NCBI GenBank assembly: GCA_963710975.1
Contig: CAVQCG010000005.1
Span: 620,001 to 684,000, forward strand
DNA: 64,000 bases
Direction of reading: 5' to 3'
From: JBBQXH01 sp963710975
Lineage (GTDB): Bacteria; Actinomycetota; Thermoleophilia; Gaiellales; Gaiellaceae
Below are positions 8,112-15,965 of the stretch, one piece after another; the stretch's first letter is position 1; each line of letters begins with the position of its first letter. A program made the translations under genes and the position numbers. The notes below the pieces were generated by a model. It was given only the letters and a program-made list of their open reading frames with translations, made no database searches and was not told where the DNA came from.

Positions 8112-8127
8112 GTCGTCTGCCTGTGTT

Positions 8128-8574
8128 CTATCGCGTTCGGCGACGCCAGGCCTCGAGCCGCGCTCGGACGTCGGGATCGAGCACGTCCTCGATGCGTGAC
8201 CAGTCGGGGCCGCCGCGCCAGCGCTCAGGAGTCTCACGCTCCAACTCGCGCGAGAACACCCGCGACGACAGCCGCTCCACCGTTGGCCCCGCCGTCTCGC
8301 GGATCGCCCCGTCGGAGGAGACAACGGCGACCCGCTCCTCGGTGCGGGCTCCGGCAGCGAGTCGCTCGATCACCTCGTCGGCGTGCTCCGCGAAACGCAC
8401 CTCGAGCGGGCCGAGGTGCCTGTCCTCCCCGACCCCGTCGAAGACGACGACACCGCGAGCCCCACGCACAGCCACGAAGCCCGCAAGCCGGTCGACGAGC
8501 TCGTCACGAGCATCGATCGAACCGGCGTGAAGCAGGTTGTAGCCATCGAAGAGGTACAGGCTCGGCTCAGACAC
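8128..8574 (-). CDS. yacP: NYN-domain ribonuclease-like protein (YacP/Rae1 family)
   Basis: A 148-residue NYN (PIN-fold) protein. It opens with LYLFDGYNLLH, carrying the first metal-binding Asp, and later shows VVVFDGVG and VVSSDGAIRE with further acidic residues. Bacillus YacP (Rae1) is a ribosome-associated mRNA endonuclease acting in the ribosomal A site; whether this homologue shares that role is inference from family and context. The GTG start at 8572-8574 overlaps the end of rlmB by 8 bases, as in the conserved cysS-rlmB-yacP-sigH order. Confidence 0.85.
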   Translation of the reverse strand: MSEPSLYLFDGYNLLHAGSIDARDELVDRLAGFVAVRGARGVVVFDGVGEDRHLGPLEVRFAEHADEVIERLAAGARTEERVAVVSSDGAIRETAGPTVERLSSRVFSRELERETPERWRGGPDWSRIEDVLDPDVRARLEAWRRRTR

Positions 8575-9292
8575 CGGCCCGGCGCTGGCGCGCGGCCTCG
8601 AAGAGGACGATGCCGCAGGCGACACTGACGTTCAGCGACTCGACGGTTCCGGCGAGCGGGATAGTGATCGCATCGTCGCAGGCACGCCTGACGCCAGGGC
8701 GAACACCCGAGCCCTCGGCACCGAAAACGAGCACGCTGCCGCCTGCGAGATCGGCCGCCCAGAGATCCGTCGAGCCGCCTTGCTCGACAGCCCAGACCCA
8801 GAGATCGCCCCGTTTGATCTCGTTGAGATACCGGGCAAGGTTCACCACCACGGCGACAGGCAGATGCTCGACCGCGCCCGCAGAAGCCCTGCACACGGCC
8901 GCGGTGACCCGCGCCGCCCCGCGCTCGGGAACGATGACGCCGCTCGCACCAGCACCCTCTGCACTGCGGCATACCGCTCCGAGGTTGTGGGGATCGGTGA
9001 CACCGTCGAGGCAAACGAGGAGCGAGCGATCTCCGGCCGCGAGCTCGTGCGCGTCTCCGTAGCGGTAGGGCTCACAGAACGCGACGACGCCCTGATGGTC
9101 ACGTGTTCCGGCCTCGGCCGTCAGCGCGCCCTCGGCCCGGATGTGAACCCGCATCCCCGCCTCCGCGCGAAGCCAGGGTTCCGCCGCGAGCGCTCGCTCG
9201 CTCGCGTGGAGCTCCAGAACCTCACGCCGGCCCGCGCGTATGACCTCCCGGACCGGATGCCGGCCGTAGACGAGCTCGCGAGCACCTGTCAC
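8567..9292 (-). CDS. rlmB: SPOUT-family RNA 2'-O-ribose methyltransferase (RlmB/TrmH)
   Basis: A 241-residue SPOUT methyltransferase. An N-terminal substrate-binding domain (VYGRHPVREVI) is followed by the knotted catalytic domain with its three motifs: DPHNLGAVCRSAEGAG, VFGAEGSGVRP and IPLAGTVESLNVSVACGI. RlmB uses S-adenosylmethionine to methylate the 2'-OH of a conserved guanosine in 23S rRNA; the rRNA rather than tRNA target is inferred from the N-terminal domain and the cysS-rlmB-yacP context. The GTG start overlaps the cysS stop (GTGA). Confidence 0.88.
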   Translation of the reverse strand: MTGARELVYGRHPVREVIRAGRREVLELHASERALAAEPWLRAEAGMRVHIRAEGALTAEAGTRDHQGVVAFCEPYRYGDAHELAAGDRSLLVCLDGVTDPHNLGAVCRSAEGAGASGVIVPERGAARVTAAVCRASAGAVEHLPVAVVVNLARYLNEIKRGDLWVWAVEQGGSTDLWAADLAGGSVLVFGAEGSGVRPGVRRACDDAITIPLAGTVESLNVSVACGIVLFEAARQRRAGV

Positions 9293-10584
9293 GAGCTGGG
9301 AACGAGTCGGTAGCCGGGTTCCTCGGCGATGTCTCGAACTTCCCAGCCCAACTCTGCAAGCTCGTCACGAAGCCGGTCGGCCTCGCCGAAGTCGCGCGCC
9401 CGCCGCGCTGCCTGCCGGTCGCGTGCAAGCCGGTGCACGTCGTCCGATATGTGCAAGTCGTCCTCGAGGTCTATCCCAAAGGCATCAAGCCCTCTCCGCA
9501 AGAGCTCGGTCTGTCCAGCTGCCGCCCATTCGTGGATGATCGCAAGCGCATCCGGCGTATTGAAGTCGTTCTCGAGAACTTCGACGAAGTCGTTCCACTC
9601 TCGTGACGTCCTGGGTTCCCCGACGTCCCAGAGAAGCCGGTTCCGAAGGCTCCGAACCTGCGTGTCCGCCGCCGCGAGAGTCTCCTCGGAGAAGTCGACG
9701 GGCTTCCGCCAGTGCGCAGTCATGAAGAACAGAAGGAGAGCAGTACTCCCCCACCGCTGCACCGCCTCGCGCAACGTGACGATGTTCCCGACCGACTTGG
9801 ACATCTTCTCGCCAGTGAACTGGAGCATCCCGTTGTGCATCCAGATCCGCGCGAACTCGCGCCCGGCGCCGCGCGACTGGGCGAGCTCGTTCTCGTGATG
9901 GGGGAAGACGAGGTCGAGGCCGCCGCCGTGTATCTCGAAGACCGGGCCGAGTAGCTCCTCCGCCATGGCCGAGCACTCGATGTGCCAGCCGGGGCGTCCG
10001 CGTCCCCACGGGGAGTCCCAGAACGTGTCCTCGCCAGGCTTCGTCGCCTTCCAGAGCGCGAAGTCGCGCGGGTCGTCCTTCAGCGGATTCGGCTCCTGCT
10101 CCTCGACCTGGTCGGGCCGCTGGCCCGAGAGGCTCCCGTACTCGTCGTATGCACCGACGCGAAAGTAGACGTCGCCCTTCACCTCGTAGGCAAGGCCGCG
10201 CTCGATCAGCTCGTCGATCAGCGCGACGATCCGCGAGACCGTCTCCGACGCCTTCGGCTCGTAGTCGGGACGGCCGAGGCCCAGGAGATCCGTGTCCTCG
10301 ACGTACCAGTCCGCCGCCTGCGCCGCGAGCTCGTCGCTCCGCATGCCGAGGCCGGCCGCGGCGTCGTAGATCTTGTCGTTGATGTCGGTGATGTTCTCGA
10401 CCAGGACGACGTCGTAGCCCTGCCCCTCAAGCCACCGCTTCAGCCACATGGAGATCACGAACGGACGGGCGTTCCCAACGTGAATACGCTGGTACACCGT
10501 CGGCCCGCAGAAGTACATCCGGATCGGCCCGGGCGGCGGCGGAAGCTCTTCGAGCTGTCGTGTCAGCGAGCTGTAGATGCGCAT
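9289..10584 (-). CDS. cysS: Cysteinyl-tRNA synthetase
   Basis: A 431-residue class I synthetase that charges tRNA-Cys. The HIGH-type motif is HVGN (residues 35-38) and the KMSKS loop is residues 260-264. The catalytic zinc ligands Cys26 (FCGPTVY), Cys204 (IECSAMA), His229 and Glu233 are all present at canonical spacing. The C-terminal DALR/anticodon region is somewhat shorter than in E. coli (461 residues). The mycothiol ligase MshC is similar but begins differently, and this context favours CysS. It starts 11 bases after gltX and overlaps rlmB. Confidence 0.93.
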   Translation of the reverse strand: MRIYSSLTRQLEELPPPPGPIRMYFCGPTVYQRIHVGNARPFVISMWLKRWLEGQGYDVVLVENITDINDKIYDAAAGLGMRSDELAAQAADWYVEDTDLLGLGRPDYEPKASETVSRIVALIDELIERGLAYEVKGDVYFRVGAYDEYGSLSGQRPDQVEEQEPNPLKDDPRDFALWKATKPGEDTFWDSPWGRGRPGWHIECSAMAEELLGPVFEIHGGGLDLVFPHHENELAQSRGAGREFARIWMHNGMLQFTGEKMSKSVGNIVTLREAVQRWGSTALLLFFMTAHWRKPVDFSEETLAAADTQVRSLRNRLLWDVGEPRTSREWNDFVEVLENDFNTPDALAIIHEWAAAGQTELLRRGLDAFGIDLEDDLHISDDVHRLARDRQAARRARDFGEADRLRDELAELGWEVRDIAEEPGYRLVPSS

Positions 10585-10595
10585 CGAATCCGATG

Positions 10596-11678
10596 CTACC
10601 CCGGGGTCTGTGGCTCGGTTTCGGCAAGGACTCCCCGGACGCGGTCGATCGCCTCCTCGCCGGGAAGCGCGACGAGCACCGCCCAGAGCTCGGGGCCGCG
10701 CTCGCGCCCCGTGAGCGCACGACGGAGCGCACGCAGATCGCCGCCGACGGCCTTCAGCTCGCGGATGATCGACCGCGCTCCGCCCTCCTCGAGTTCAGCG
10801 GCTGCGCCCGACCGCAACTCGACGAACCGCGCCAGCGTCTGCTCGGCTCCTGGAAGCGGCACCGGCTCGGGCGCTTCGAGGACCACCCCCGCCGCCTCGC
10901 GTGCCTCGACGAGCGTGCGGGCTCCGCGCATGGCCGGGACGACCCGCACCGGGGCGCCGGCCCGCTCCGCGAGCTCATCGTCGCCCATGGCCTGGATTGC
11001 CTCCACGGCCAGGCGCTCGATCCGCGCGGGATCGTACTGGACGTCCGAGCGCGGCAGCCCAAGCTCCTCTAGGTACGCCCGCACTGCCTCCGCCGGGATT
11101 CCCGCCGTGCGCAGATCGGCAACCGAGGCCGCGCCGTGACGCTTCGAGAGTTTCCCCCCGTCGGCCCCAAGCAGCAGTCCGTGGTGGATGTACTCAGGTG
11201 GCTCCCACCCGAGGGCCCGAGCGATCGCCTCGTGAAGCGGTGTGTTCGAGAGGTGATCCTTCCCTCGGATCACGTGCGTGATTGCGAGGTCGGCGTCGTC
11301 GACAACCGATGCGAGGTGATAGGTCGCCGAGCCGTCCGCGCGGATCAGCGTCGGCCGGCGCTCTTCGCGGAACCGAAGCGCGCCCTCCTCCTCGTAGGCT
11401 GCGCCGCTCTCGAGGAGCCTTGCCGCGGCCTCGCGATAGCGGTCGCCGCGATCACTCTGGCGAAACGGGCCCTCGTCCCACCTGATCCCGAGCCAGGCCA
11501 GATCGGAGAGGATCCCGACTTCCGCCTGGGTGTTGGTTCGCGCCGCATCGGTGTCGTCGATCCGCAGGACCAGCACCCCGCCGCGCTCGTCCGCGAAGCG
11601 GCGATTCGCGACGGCCGTCAGCGCGCCCCCGAGGTGAAGCGACCCGGTCGGGCTCGGCGCGAAGCGGACTCGGGTCAC
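10596..11678 (-). CDS. gltX: Compact glutamyl-tRNA synthetase
   Basis: A 360-residue class I synthetase for Glu-tRNA. The HIGH motif is HLGG (residues 15-18), preceded by RFAPSPTGSL; KLSKR is at 176-180, about 60 residues earlier than in E. coli. Roughly 65 residues normally found between LLESGAAY and the DGSATYHLASVVDD segment, including the zinc-binding part of the acceptor-binding insertion, are missing. The C-terminal anticodon-binding part is present but short, so this is not simply a GluQ-RS. The GTG start overlaps the upstream gene's TGA. Neighbouring cysS supports the assignment. Confidence 0.88.
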   Translation of the reverse strand: MTRVRFAPSPTGSLHLGGALTAVANRRFADERGGVLVLRIDDTDAARTNTQAEVGILSDLAWLGIRWDEGPFRQSDRGDRYREAAARLLESGAAYEEEGALRFREERRPTLIRADGSATYHLASVVDDADLAITHVIRGKDHLSNTPLHEAIARALGWEPPEYIHHGLLLGADGGKLSKRHGAASVADLRTAGIPAEAVRAYLEELGLPRSDVQYDPARIERLAVEAIQAMGDDELAERAGAPVRVVPAMRGARTLVEAREAAGVVLEAPEPVPLPGAEQTLARFVELRSGAAAELEEGGARSIIRELKAVGGDLRALRRALTGRERGPELWAVLVALPGEEAIDRVRGVLAETEPQTPG

Positions 11679-12066
11679 GGGTCAATCCCGGAGATCGCGT
11701 TGCCAAGCTCTTCGCCGACCCCGGGCGAGTACGCGCCAATCCCCTGCCAGCGAATCATGCCCACCAGGACGACTCCGATCTCGTCCGTGTCTGAGAAGCC
11801 AAGCGCACGGACGACAGATCCGACGTCCGTGTACGCAGCGTCCGCTCTCGCGCCTCGCGGCCCCGGATCGCTGCGGCCATACAGCCGTGGATGAAGCCGC
11901 GCACGGGCGTCCAACGGCGCCCGATCGTTGGTTCCTCGTAGACGACGAACCCCGGGTAATCGTGGCGAAGAGGTTGGAGGGCCGAGAGCCACGAGTCGAC
12001 GAGCGCCTGCTGTGCGCGCTCGAGGCTGCCGACCCGAGGCACGTGAAGACGGCTCACGGCGTTCAT
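11675..12066 (-). CDS. Small unknown protein upstream of gltX, one frameshift
   Basis: Two minus-strand reading frames join into one plausible protein of about 130 residues. The first runs from the ATG at 12064-12066 (MNAVSRLHVPRVGSL) through HDYPGFVVYEEPTIGRRW to about base 11850. The second supplies AAYTDVGSVVRALGF and the C terminus, stopping at 11675-11677 on the gltX GTG. A single missing base near 11850 would explain the break. The four-base overlap with gltX suggests translational coupling and makes this the first gene of the gltX operon. I do not recognise the family. Confidence 0.55.
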
Positions 12067-12341
12067 CGACGGTAATTCTCGCAGTCGCACGTTGCGCACG
12101 GTTGGCGCAAATTGCCAATAGACACAAGGCTCCGTCACCTTGTACCGTTCCGCGCAACCCCCACGACGAACCTGCGAGGTGCGTACGTGTCTGCCAGTCT
12201 GCGGCCCTGGCTTCCGATCGTTGTTTCGTCGAAGCGCTGTGCGCCGCATCCGTCGACGTGCAGCGCGCGGGCAGCGGGATGATCTTGTCATCGCGGGGTG
12301 AACGGCCACACCTGTGCGGTGACCGCCATCAGCGCCGCGAA
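12067..12341. other. Divergent intergenic region, 275 bp
   Basis: This gap separates the minus-strand gltX operon from the plus-strand GH5 gene. It is locally less GC-rich around 12108-12145, where ACAAGG-CTCCGTCA-CCTTGT (12124-12143) can form a 6-bp hairpin with an 8-base loop. I found no convincing -35/-10 pair and no coding signal. Confidence 0.4.
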
Positions 12342-14825
12342 ATGCCGGGCTCCCGAGGGGCGCGTCGCGGTGCGCCTTCCGGGCGCCTTCGTCCTTTCCT
12401 CGTCACTCTCGCTGCGCTTGCAACGTGCGCTGCACTTGCGGCGCCGGCATCCGCGGATTCGTTCGTGACGCGGTCCGGCACCCAGTTGACACTCGACGGT
12501 CAGCCGTACCGGTTCACGGGCATCAACATCTACAACGCGAACAACGCTGGCCTGTGCTGGTATCCAATGGCCGGCGGCTCGACCCTCGATGATTCCCTCG
12601 CGGAACTTGGAGGCGCAGCGAAAGTCATCCGCGCCTGGTTCTTCCAATCCCTCGCCACAGCCGGCGGTCAGCGCGACTGGAGCGGGTTCGACCACACCCT
12701 CGCCGTGGCGGCGGCACGGGGCGTCAAGGTCGTCGCAACGCTCGGCAACCAGTGGGAGCATTGCGACGGCCTGGACGGCGGAGGGGGCTCCTTCAAGGAC
12801 GAGTCCTGGTACACGACGGGCTACACACAACCTGACCCCGCAGGCACGGCTTCATATCGCGACTGGGTGGCTGAGGTGGTGGATCGTTACAAGGGCGATC
12901 CGACGATCCTCGCCTGGCAGCTCATGAACGAGGCGGAGGTGAAACCGTCCGCCGCGAGCAGCGATTGCAGCGTCGGCGCAGCGACGATCCTGAAGAGCTT
13001 CGCGACGGACGTCTCGGGCCTCGTCAAGTCCATCGACGGTAACCACCTGGTCAGCCTTGGCACGATCGGCGGCGGTCAATGCGGGGCGCAGGGAGACGAG
13101 TACCAGGACGTCCACGACATCTCGACAGTCGACCTCTGCGAGTACCACGACTACGGAGCGCCCACAACCGCCATGCCCGGCGATCAATGGAACGGGCTCC
13201 AGCGGCGCCTCGACCAATGCAATGCCCTCGGTAAACCGCTCTTCGTCGGCGAGACGGGCATCAGGCCGACCGACGTCGTGACTGGAAGCCAGCCGTTCGA
13301 CGGCTCACTGCTCTCGCGCTCCGTGATGTTCGAGCTGAAGTTCAGGGCGCAGTTCCAGGCCGGCGTCGTCGGAGAGATCGCCTGGGCCTGGAATGCGCAG
13401 GAATCGAAAGTGGACGACCACGACATCGGCCCGGGCGATCCGGCGTTGGGAACGCTCGCAGCGTGGAACAGCCCGGCGAGCGGGACGGTAACCCGTGGCA
13501 GCCTGACGCCGACCGGAGGCGAAGCCGACAACCGCAGCCTCCGAGGCCTTGTGAGCTCGGACGGCCGCTATCTCGTGTTCTCTTCCGAGGCAGGGAACCT
13601 CACACCGGCGGACACGCATTCCAGCCCCGGCTGCGGCGGACCCGATGTCTTCTTGAAGGACATGCAGACGGGAGCGATCGAGCTCGTGAGCGTCGACAGC
13701 AACGAGCAACAGCTCGGGGGTTTCTGCGGAACGATCGCCGAGGGGATGACGCCGGATGCCCGGTTCATCGTGATGACGACGACCGCCTACCGCGGCGGCG
13801 GATCGAGCTATGCCGGAAGCGATGTCGTCGTGCGCGATCGCGCTACGGGGATCACTGAGAACCTGACGGCTGGGGCGAACGACAGGAGCGCGAACGCAAC
13901 GATCAGCCGAAGTGGCCGCTACGTGGTCTTCATGTCCGAGGCGTCGAACCTCGTTCCCGGAACGAGCGCGTGCGGCGTTCACCAGCGCATGTACCTGTAC
14001 GACCGGCAAACAGATCAGATCGAACTGGTGAGCGTGGGAAGCGATGGAACGAGCCCCTGCGGCGGCAATGGATCGAACATCGGCGTTGTCAGCGACGACG
14101 GGAGATGGGTCGCGTTCATGACCGACCGCTCCCTCGTTCCGGAGGATGCGGACGGCCTCTACAACCAGACACTTGACGTGTACCTCCGGGATCGCCAGAC
14201 CGGTACGACCACCCTCGTCAGCCGCGACCTCACCGGCGGCGATGCCGGCGGTTTCTTCCCTGTCATCAGCGGCGACGGGCGCTACGTGGCCTTCGATTCC
14301 ACGTCTGCGAACATCGTCTCGGGGGACACGAACGATCCGTACGGATATGGGTATAGCGGCAGCGATGTCTTCGTCTATGACCGGGTCACCGACCAGATGG
14401 AGCTCGTCAGCCGGGTCGGCGGGCACCAGCTCGAATACAGTCAGAGGCCCGACATCAGCGCCGGCGGCAGATTCGTCACCTTCGTCGCCGGACATCAAGC
14501 CAACTCCTCCGGGGACCAGAGCGGCTACTACGACATCTACGTCCACGACCGCGTCTCCGGGAGAAGCGAGCGGGTAGTCAACAACAGCGGAGACCCTGCC
14601 GGCGGCGCCTACCTCAGCGCATTGAGCATGACCGGCCGGTACGTGGTGTTCGACTCCTCCTCGAGCGACTGGGTCGCCGACGATACCAACTCAACCGGTG
14701 ACATCTTCGTTCTCACGCGCACCGGATCCGAAGATCCGTACGATGCGCCTCCGACCGGGCCGGTGGATTCGGATGGTGATGGGATTCCGGATTCGTTGGA
14801 TGCGAATCCGGGTACGCGCGTCTGA
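12342..14825 (+). CDS. Secreted GH5-type glycoside hydrolase with PD40 beta-propeller
   Basis: A signal peptide (hydrophobic run at residues about 18-37 ending APASADS) precedes a GH5/mannanase-like TIM barrel. The acid/base Glu197 lies in QLMNEAE and the nucleophile Glu304 in FVGETG. From about residue 390 there are repeats of SSDGRYLVFSSEAGNL type, a TolB/PD40 propeller, and then a calcium-binding thrombospondin-3-like segment DSDGDGIPDSLDANPG. It should cleave beta-linked plant or microbial polysaccharide outside the cell. This frame stops at 14823-14825, but the adjacent frame continues without a new signal peptide into an RTX module, so one extra base probably splits a single protein of about 1,200 residues. 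The ATG at 12342 places the signal peptide at the N terminus. Confidence 0.8.
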   Translation: MPGSRGARRGAPSGRLRPFLVTLAALATCAALAAPASADSFVTRSGTQLTLDGQPYRFTGINIYNANNAGLCWYPMAGGSTLDDSLAELGGAAKVIRAWFFQSLATAGGQRDWSGFDHTLAVAAARGVKVVATLGNQWEHCDGLDGGGGSFKDESWYTTGYTQPDPAGTASYRDWVAEVVDRYKGDPTILAWQLMNEAEVKPSAASSDCSVGAATILKSFATDVSGLVKSIDGNHLVSLGTIGGGQCGAQGDEYQDVHDISTVDLCEYHDYGAPTTAMPGDQWNGLQRRLDQCNALGKPLFVGETGIRPTDVVTGSQPFDGSLLSRSVMFELKFRAQFQAGVVGEIAWAWNAQESKVDDHDIGPGDPALGTLAAWNSPASGTVTRGSLTPTGGEADNRSLRGLVSSDGRYLVFSSEAGNLTPADTHSSPGCGGPDVFLKDMQTGAIELVSVDSNEQQLGGFCGTIAEGMTPDARFIVMTTTAYRGGGSSYAGSDVVVRDRATGITENLTAGANDRSANATISRSGRYVVFMSEASNLVPGTSACGVHQRMYLYDRQTDQIELVSVGSDGTSPCGGNGSNIGVVSDDGRWVAFMTDRSLVPEDADGLYNQTLDVYLRDRQTGTTTLVSRDLTGGDAGGFFPVISGDGRYVAFDSTSANIVSGDTNDPYGYGYSGSDVFVYDRVTDQMELVSRVGGHQLEYSQRPDISAGGRFVTFVAGHQANSSGDQSGYYDIYVHDRVSGRSERVVNNSGDPAGGAYLSALSMTGRYVVFDSSSSDWVADDTNSTGDIFVLTRTGSEDPYDAPPTGPVDSDGDGIPDSLDANPGTRV

Positions 14826-15954
14826 TGCGTTTGCGGACGCGGCTGGGTCGTCCGGGACGATCCTCGACCGTGCGGGGCTCTCGGTGGTGATCGAAGATCT
14901 GCCCGACCCGGACGGGGTTCGGATCACGGTTGGCGCGGGTGCCGGACAGGCGCGGGTGCGGGTGTGCGGGATCGCGACCGTACGCCTGGACGGTGGAGAT
15001 GCCGCCGACATCACGTGCGGCAGCGTGACCACGACCGCGCACAGCGGCCAGGTCGAGCTCGATCTCGACAACAACAGCACGGTCACGATCCCCCAGGGAA
15101 CGACGGTGACCGCCAGTGCGCAAGTCAACGGCGGCTACACGATCCAGAACCACGGGCCCGCCCAGATCAGCGTCACCATCGGCGGAGTCCCGACGAGCGT
15201 CCCGCCCGGTCAGACCGTGACGACCCCTCCACCCAACCCGTGTGCGGGTGCGCCGCCGGCAGGGGCGATCGTCGGCACGAACGGCAACAACACGCTCAAG
15301 GGAACGAGCGGCAACGACGTCATCTTCGGCCTCGGTGGCAGCGACGCGATCGACGGGAAGGGCGGCGACGACACCATCTGCGCCGGCGACGGAACCGACA
15401 CCGTGAGCGGCGGTGACGGCAACGACCGCATCGACACCGGTGCGGGCAGCGACAAAGCCGACGGCAACACCGGCAACGACACCATCGACGGGCAGGCCGG
15501 CAACGACACCCTCGCGGGCGGCGCCGGCGACGACACCGTCAACGGCGGCGACGGCAACGACACCGTCAACGGGAACGACGGCAACGACACGCTCACCGGC
15601 GGAAACAACGACGACACCGTCAGCGGCGGCGGCGGCAACGACACCATCGACACCGGCGCCGGCATCGACAAAGCCGAGGGCAACGCCGGCAACGATGCCA
15701 TCGACGGCCAGGCCGGCAACGACACCCTCACAGGTGGTGCGGGCGACGACACCCTGGACGGCGGCGACGGCAACGACAAGCTCGAAGGCAACGACGGCAC
15801 CGACACCCTCCGCGGAGGCAACAACGACGACGACCTCAAGGGCGGCGCCGGCACCGACACCCTCGACGGTGGCCCCGGCACCGACAAGCTCAACGGCGAA
15901 GCCGGCACCGACACCTGCACCACAGGAGAAACCAAGAAGAGCTGCGAAGCCTGA
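14809..15954 (+). CDS. C-terminal beta-sandwich and RTX calcium-binding module of the GH5 protein
   Basis: This is the continuation of the GH5 protein in the next reading frame. A strand-rich segment (TILDRAGLSVVIEDLPDPDG and following) leads to a Pro-rich linker and then about 20 glycine-rich nonapeptides of GGxGNDxLx type from about base 15280, ending CTTGETKKSCEA. RTX repeats wrap calcium in a parallel beta-roll after export, which stabilises extracellular proteins. A frameshift near 14811-14825 is the simplest reason it is not fused to the preceding ORF. The last 700 bases are nearly identical to the end of the next secreted protein. Confidence 0.75.
   Translation, partial: RVRASDAFADAAGSSGTILDRAGLSVVIEDLPDPDGVRITVGAGAGQARVRVCGIATVRLDGGDAADITCGSVTTTAHSGQVELDLDNNSTVTIPQGTTVTASAQVNGGYTIQNHGPAQISVTIGGVPTSVPPGQTVTTPPPNPCAGAPPAGAIVGTNGNNTLKGTSGNDVIFGLGGSDAIDGKGGDDTICAGDGTDTVSGGDGNDRIDTGAGSDKADGNTGNDTIDGQAGNDTLAGGAGDDTVNGGDGNDTVNGNDGNDTLTGGNNDDTVSGGGGNDTIDTGAGIDKAEGNAGNDAIDGQAGNDTLTGGAGDDTLDGGDGNDKLEGNDGTDTLRGGNNDDDLKGGAGTDTLDGGPGTDKLNGEAGTDTCTTGETKKSCEA
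15255..15954 (+). repeat. RTX module copy A (700 bp)
   Basis: From GCCGGCAGGGGCGATCGTCG to the stop codon this block aligns without gaps to 20331-21030. The encoded segments differ at about 12 of 232 residues by my alignment. The flanking DNA upstream of each copy is unrelated, so the repeat begins abruptly at the Pro-rich linker. Confidence 0.85.
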
Positions 15955-15965
15955 AAGGAGCTCGA

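Noticed and set aside
9289..10584. MshC, the mycothiol cysteine ligase, as an alternative to CysS
   Set aside because: KMSKS, zinc ligands and the rlmB-yacP-gltX context fit CysS; the MshC N-terminal signature is not seen.
10582..10598. TAGCAT eight bases before cysS, a possible leaderless promoter; likewise TAGCAT before the CBS gene (44402-44407) and TAGACT before 28279
   Set aside because: In all three the TAG is the stop codon of the upstream same-strand gene, so the match is partly forced and was left out of the leaderless count.
15210..15935. Ser/Pro/Val-repeat minus-strand ORF opposite RTX copy A (and its twin at 20184-21035)
   Set aside because: Pure antisense reading of GGxGxD repeats; no start context or homology.
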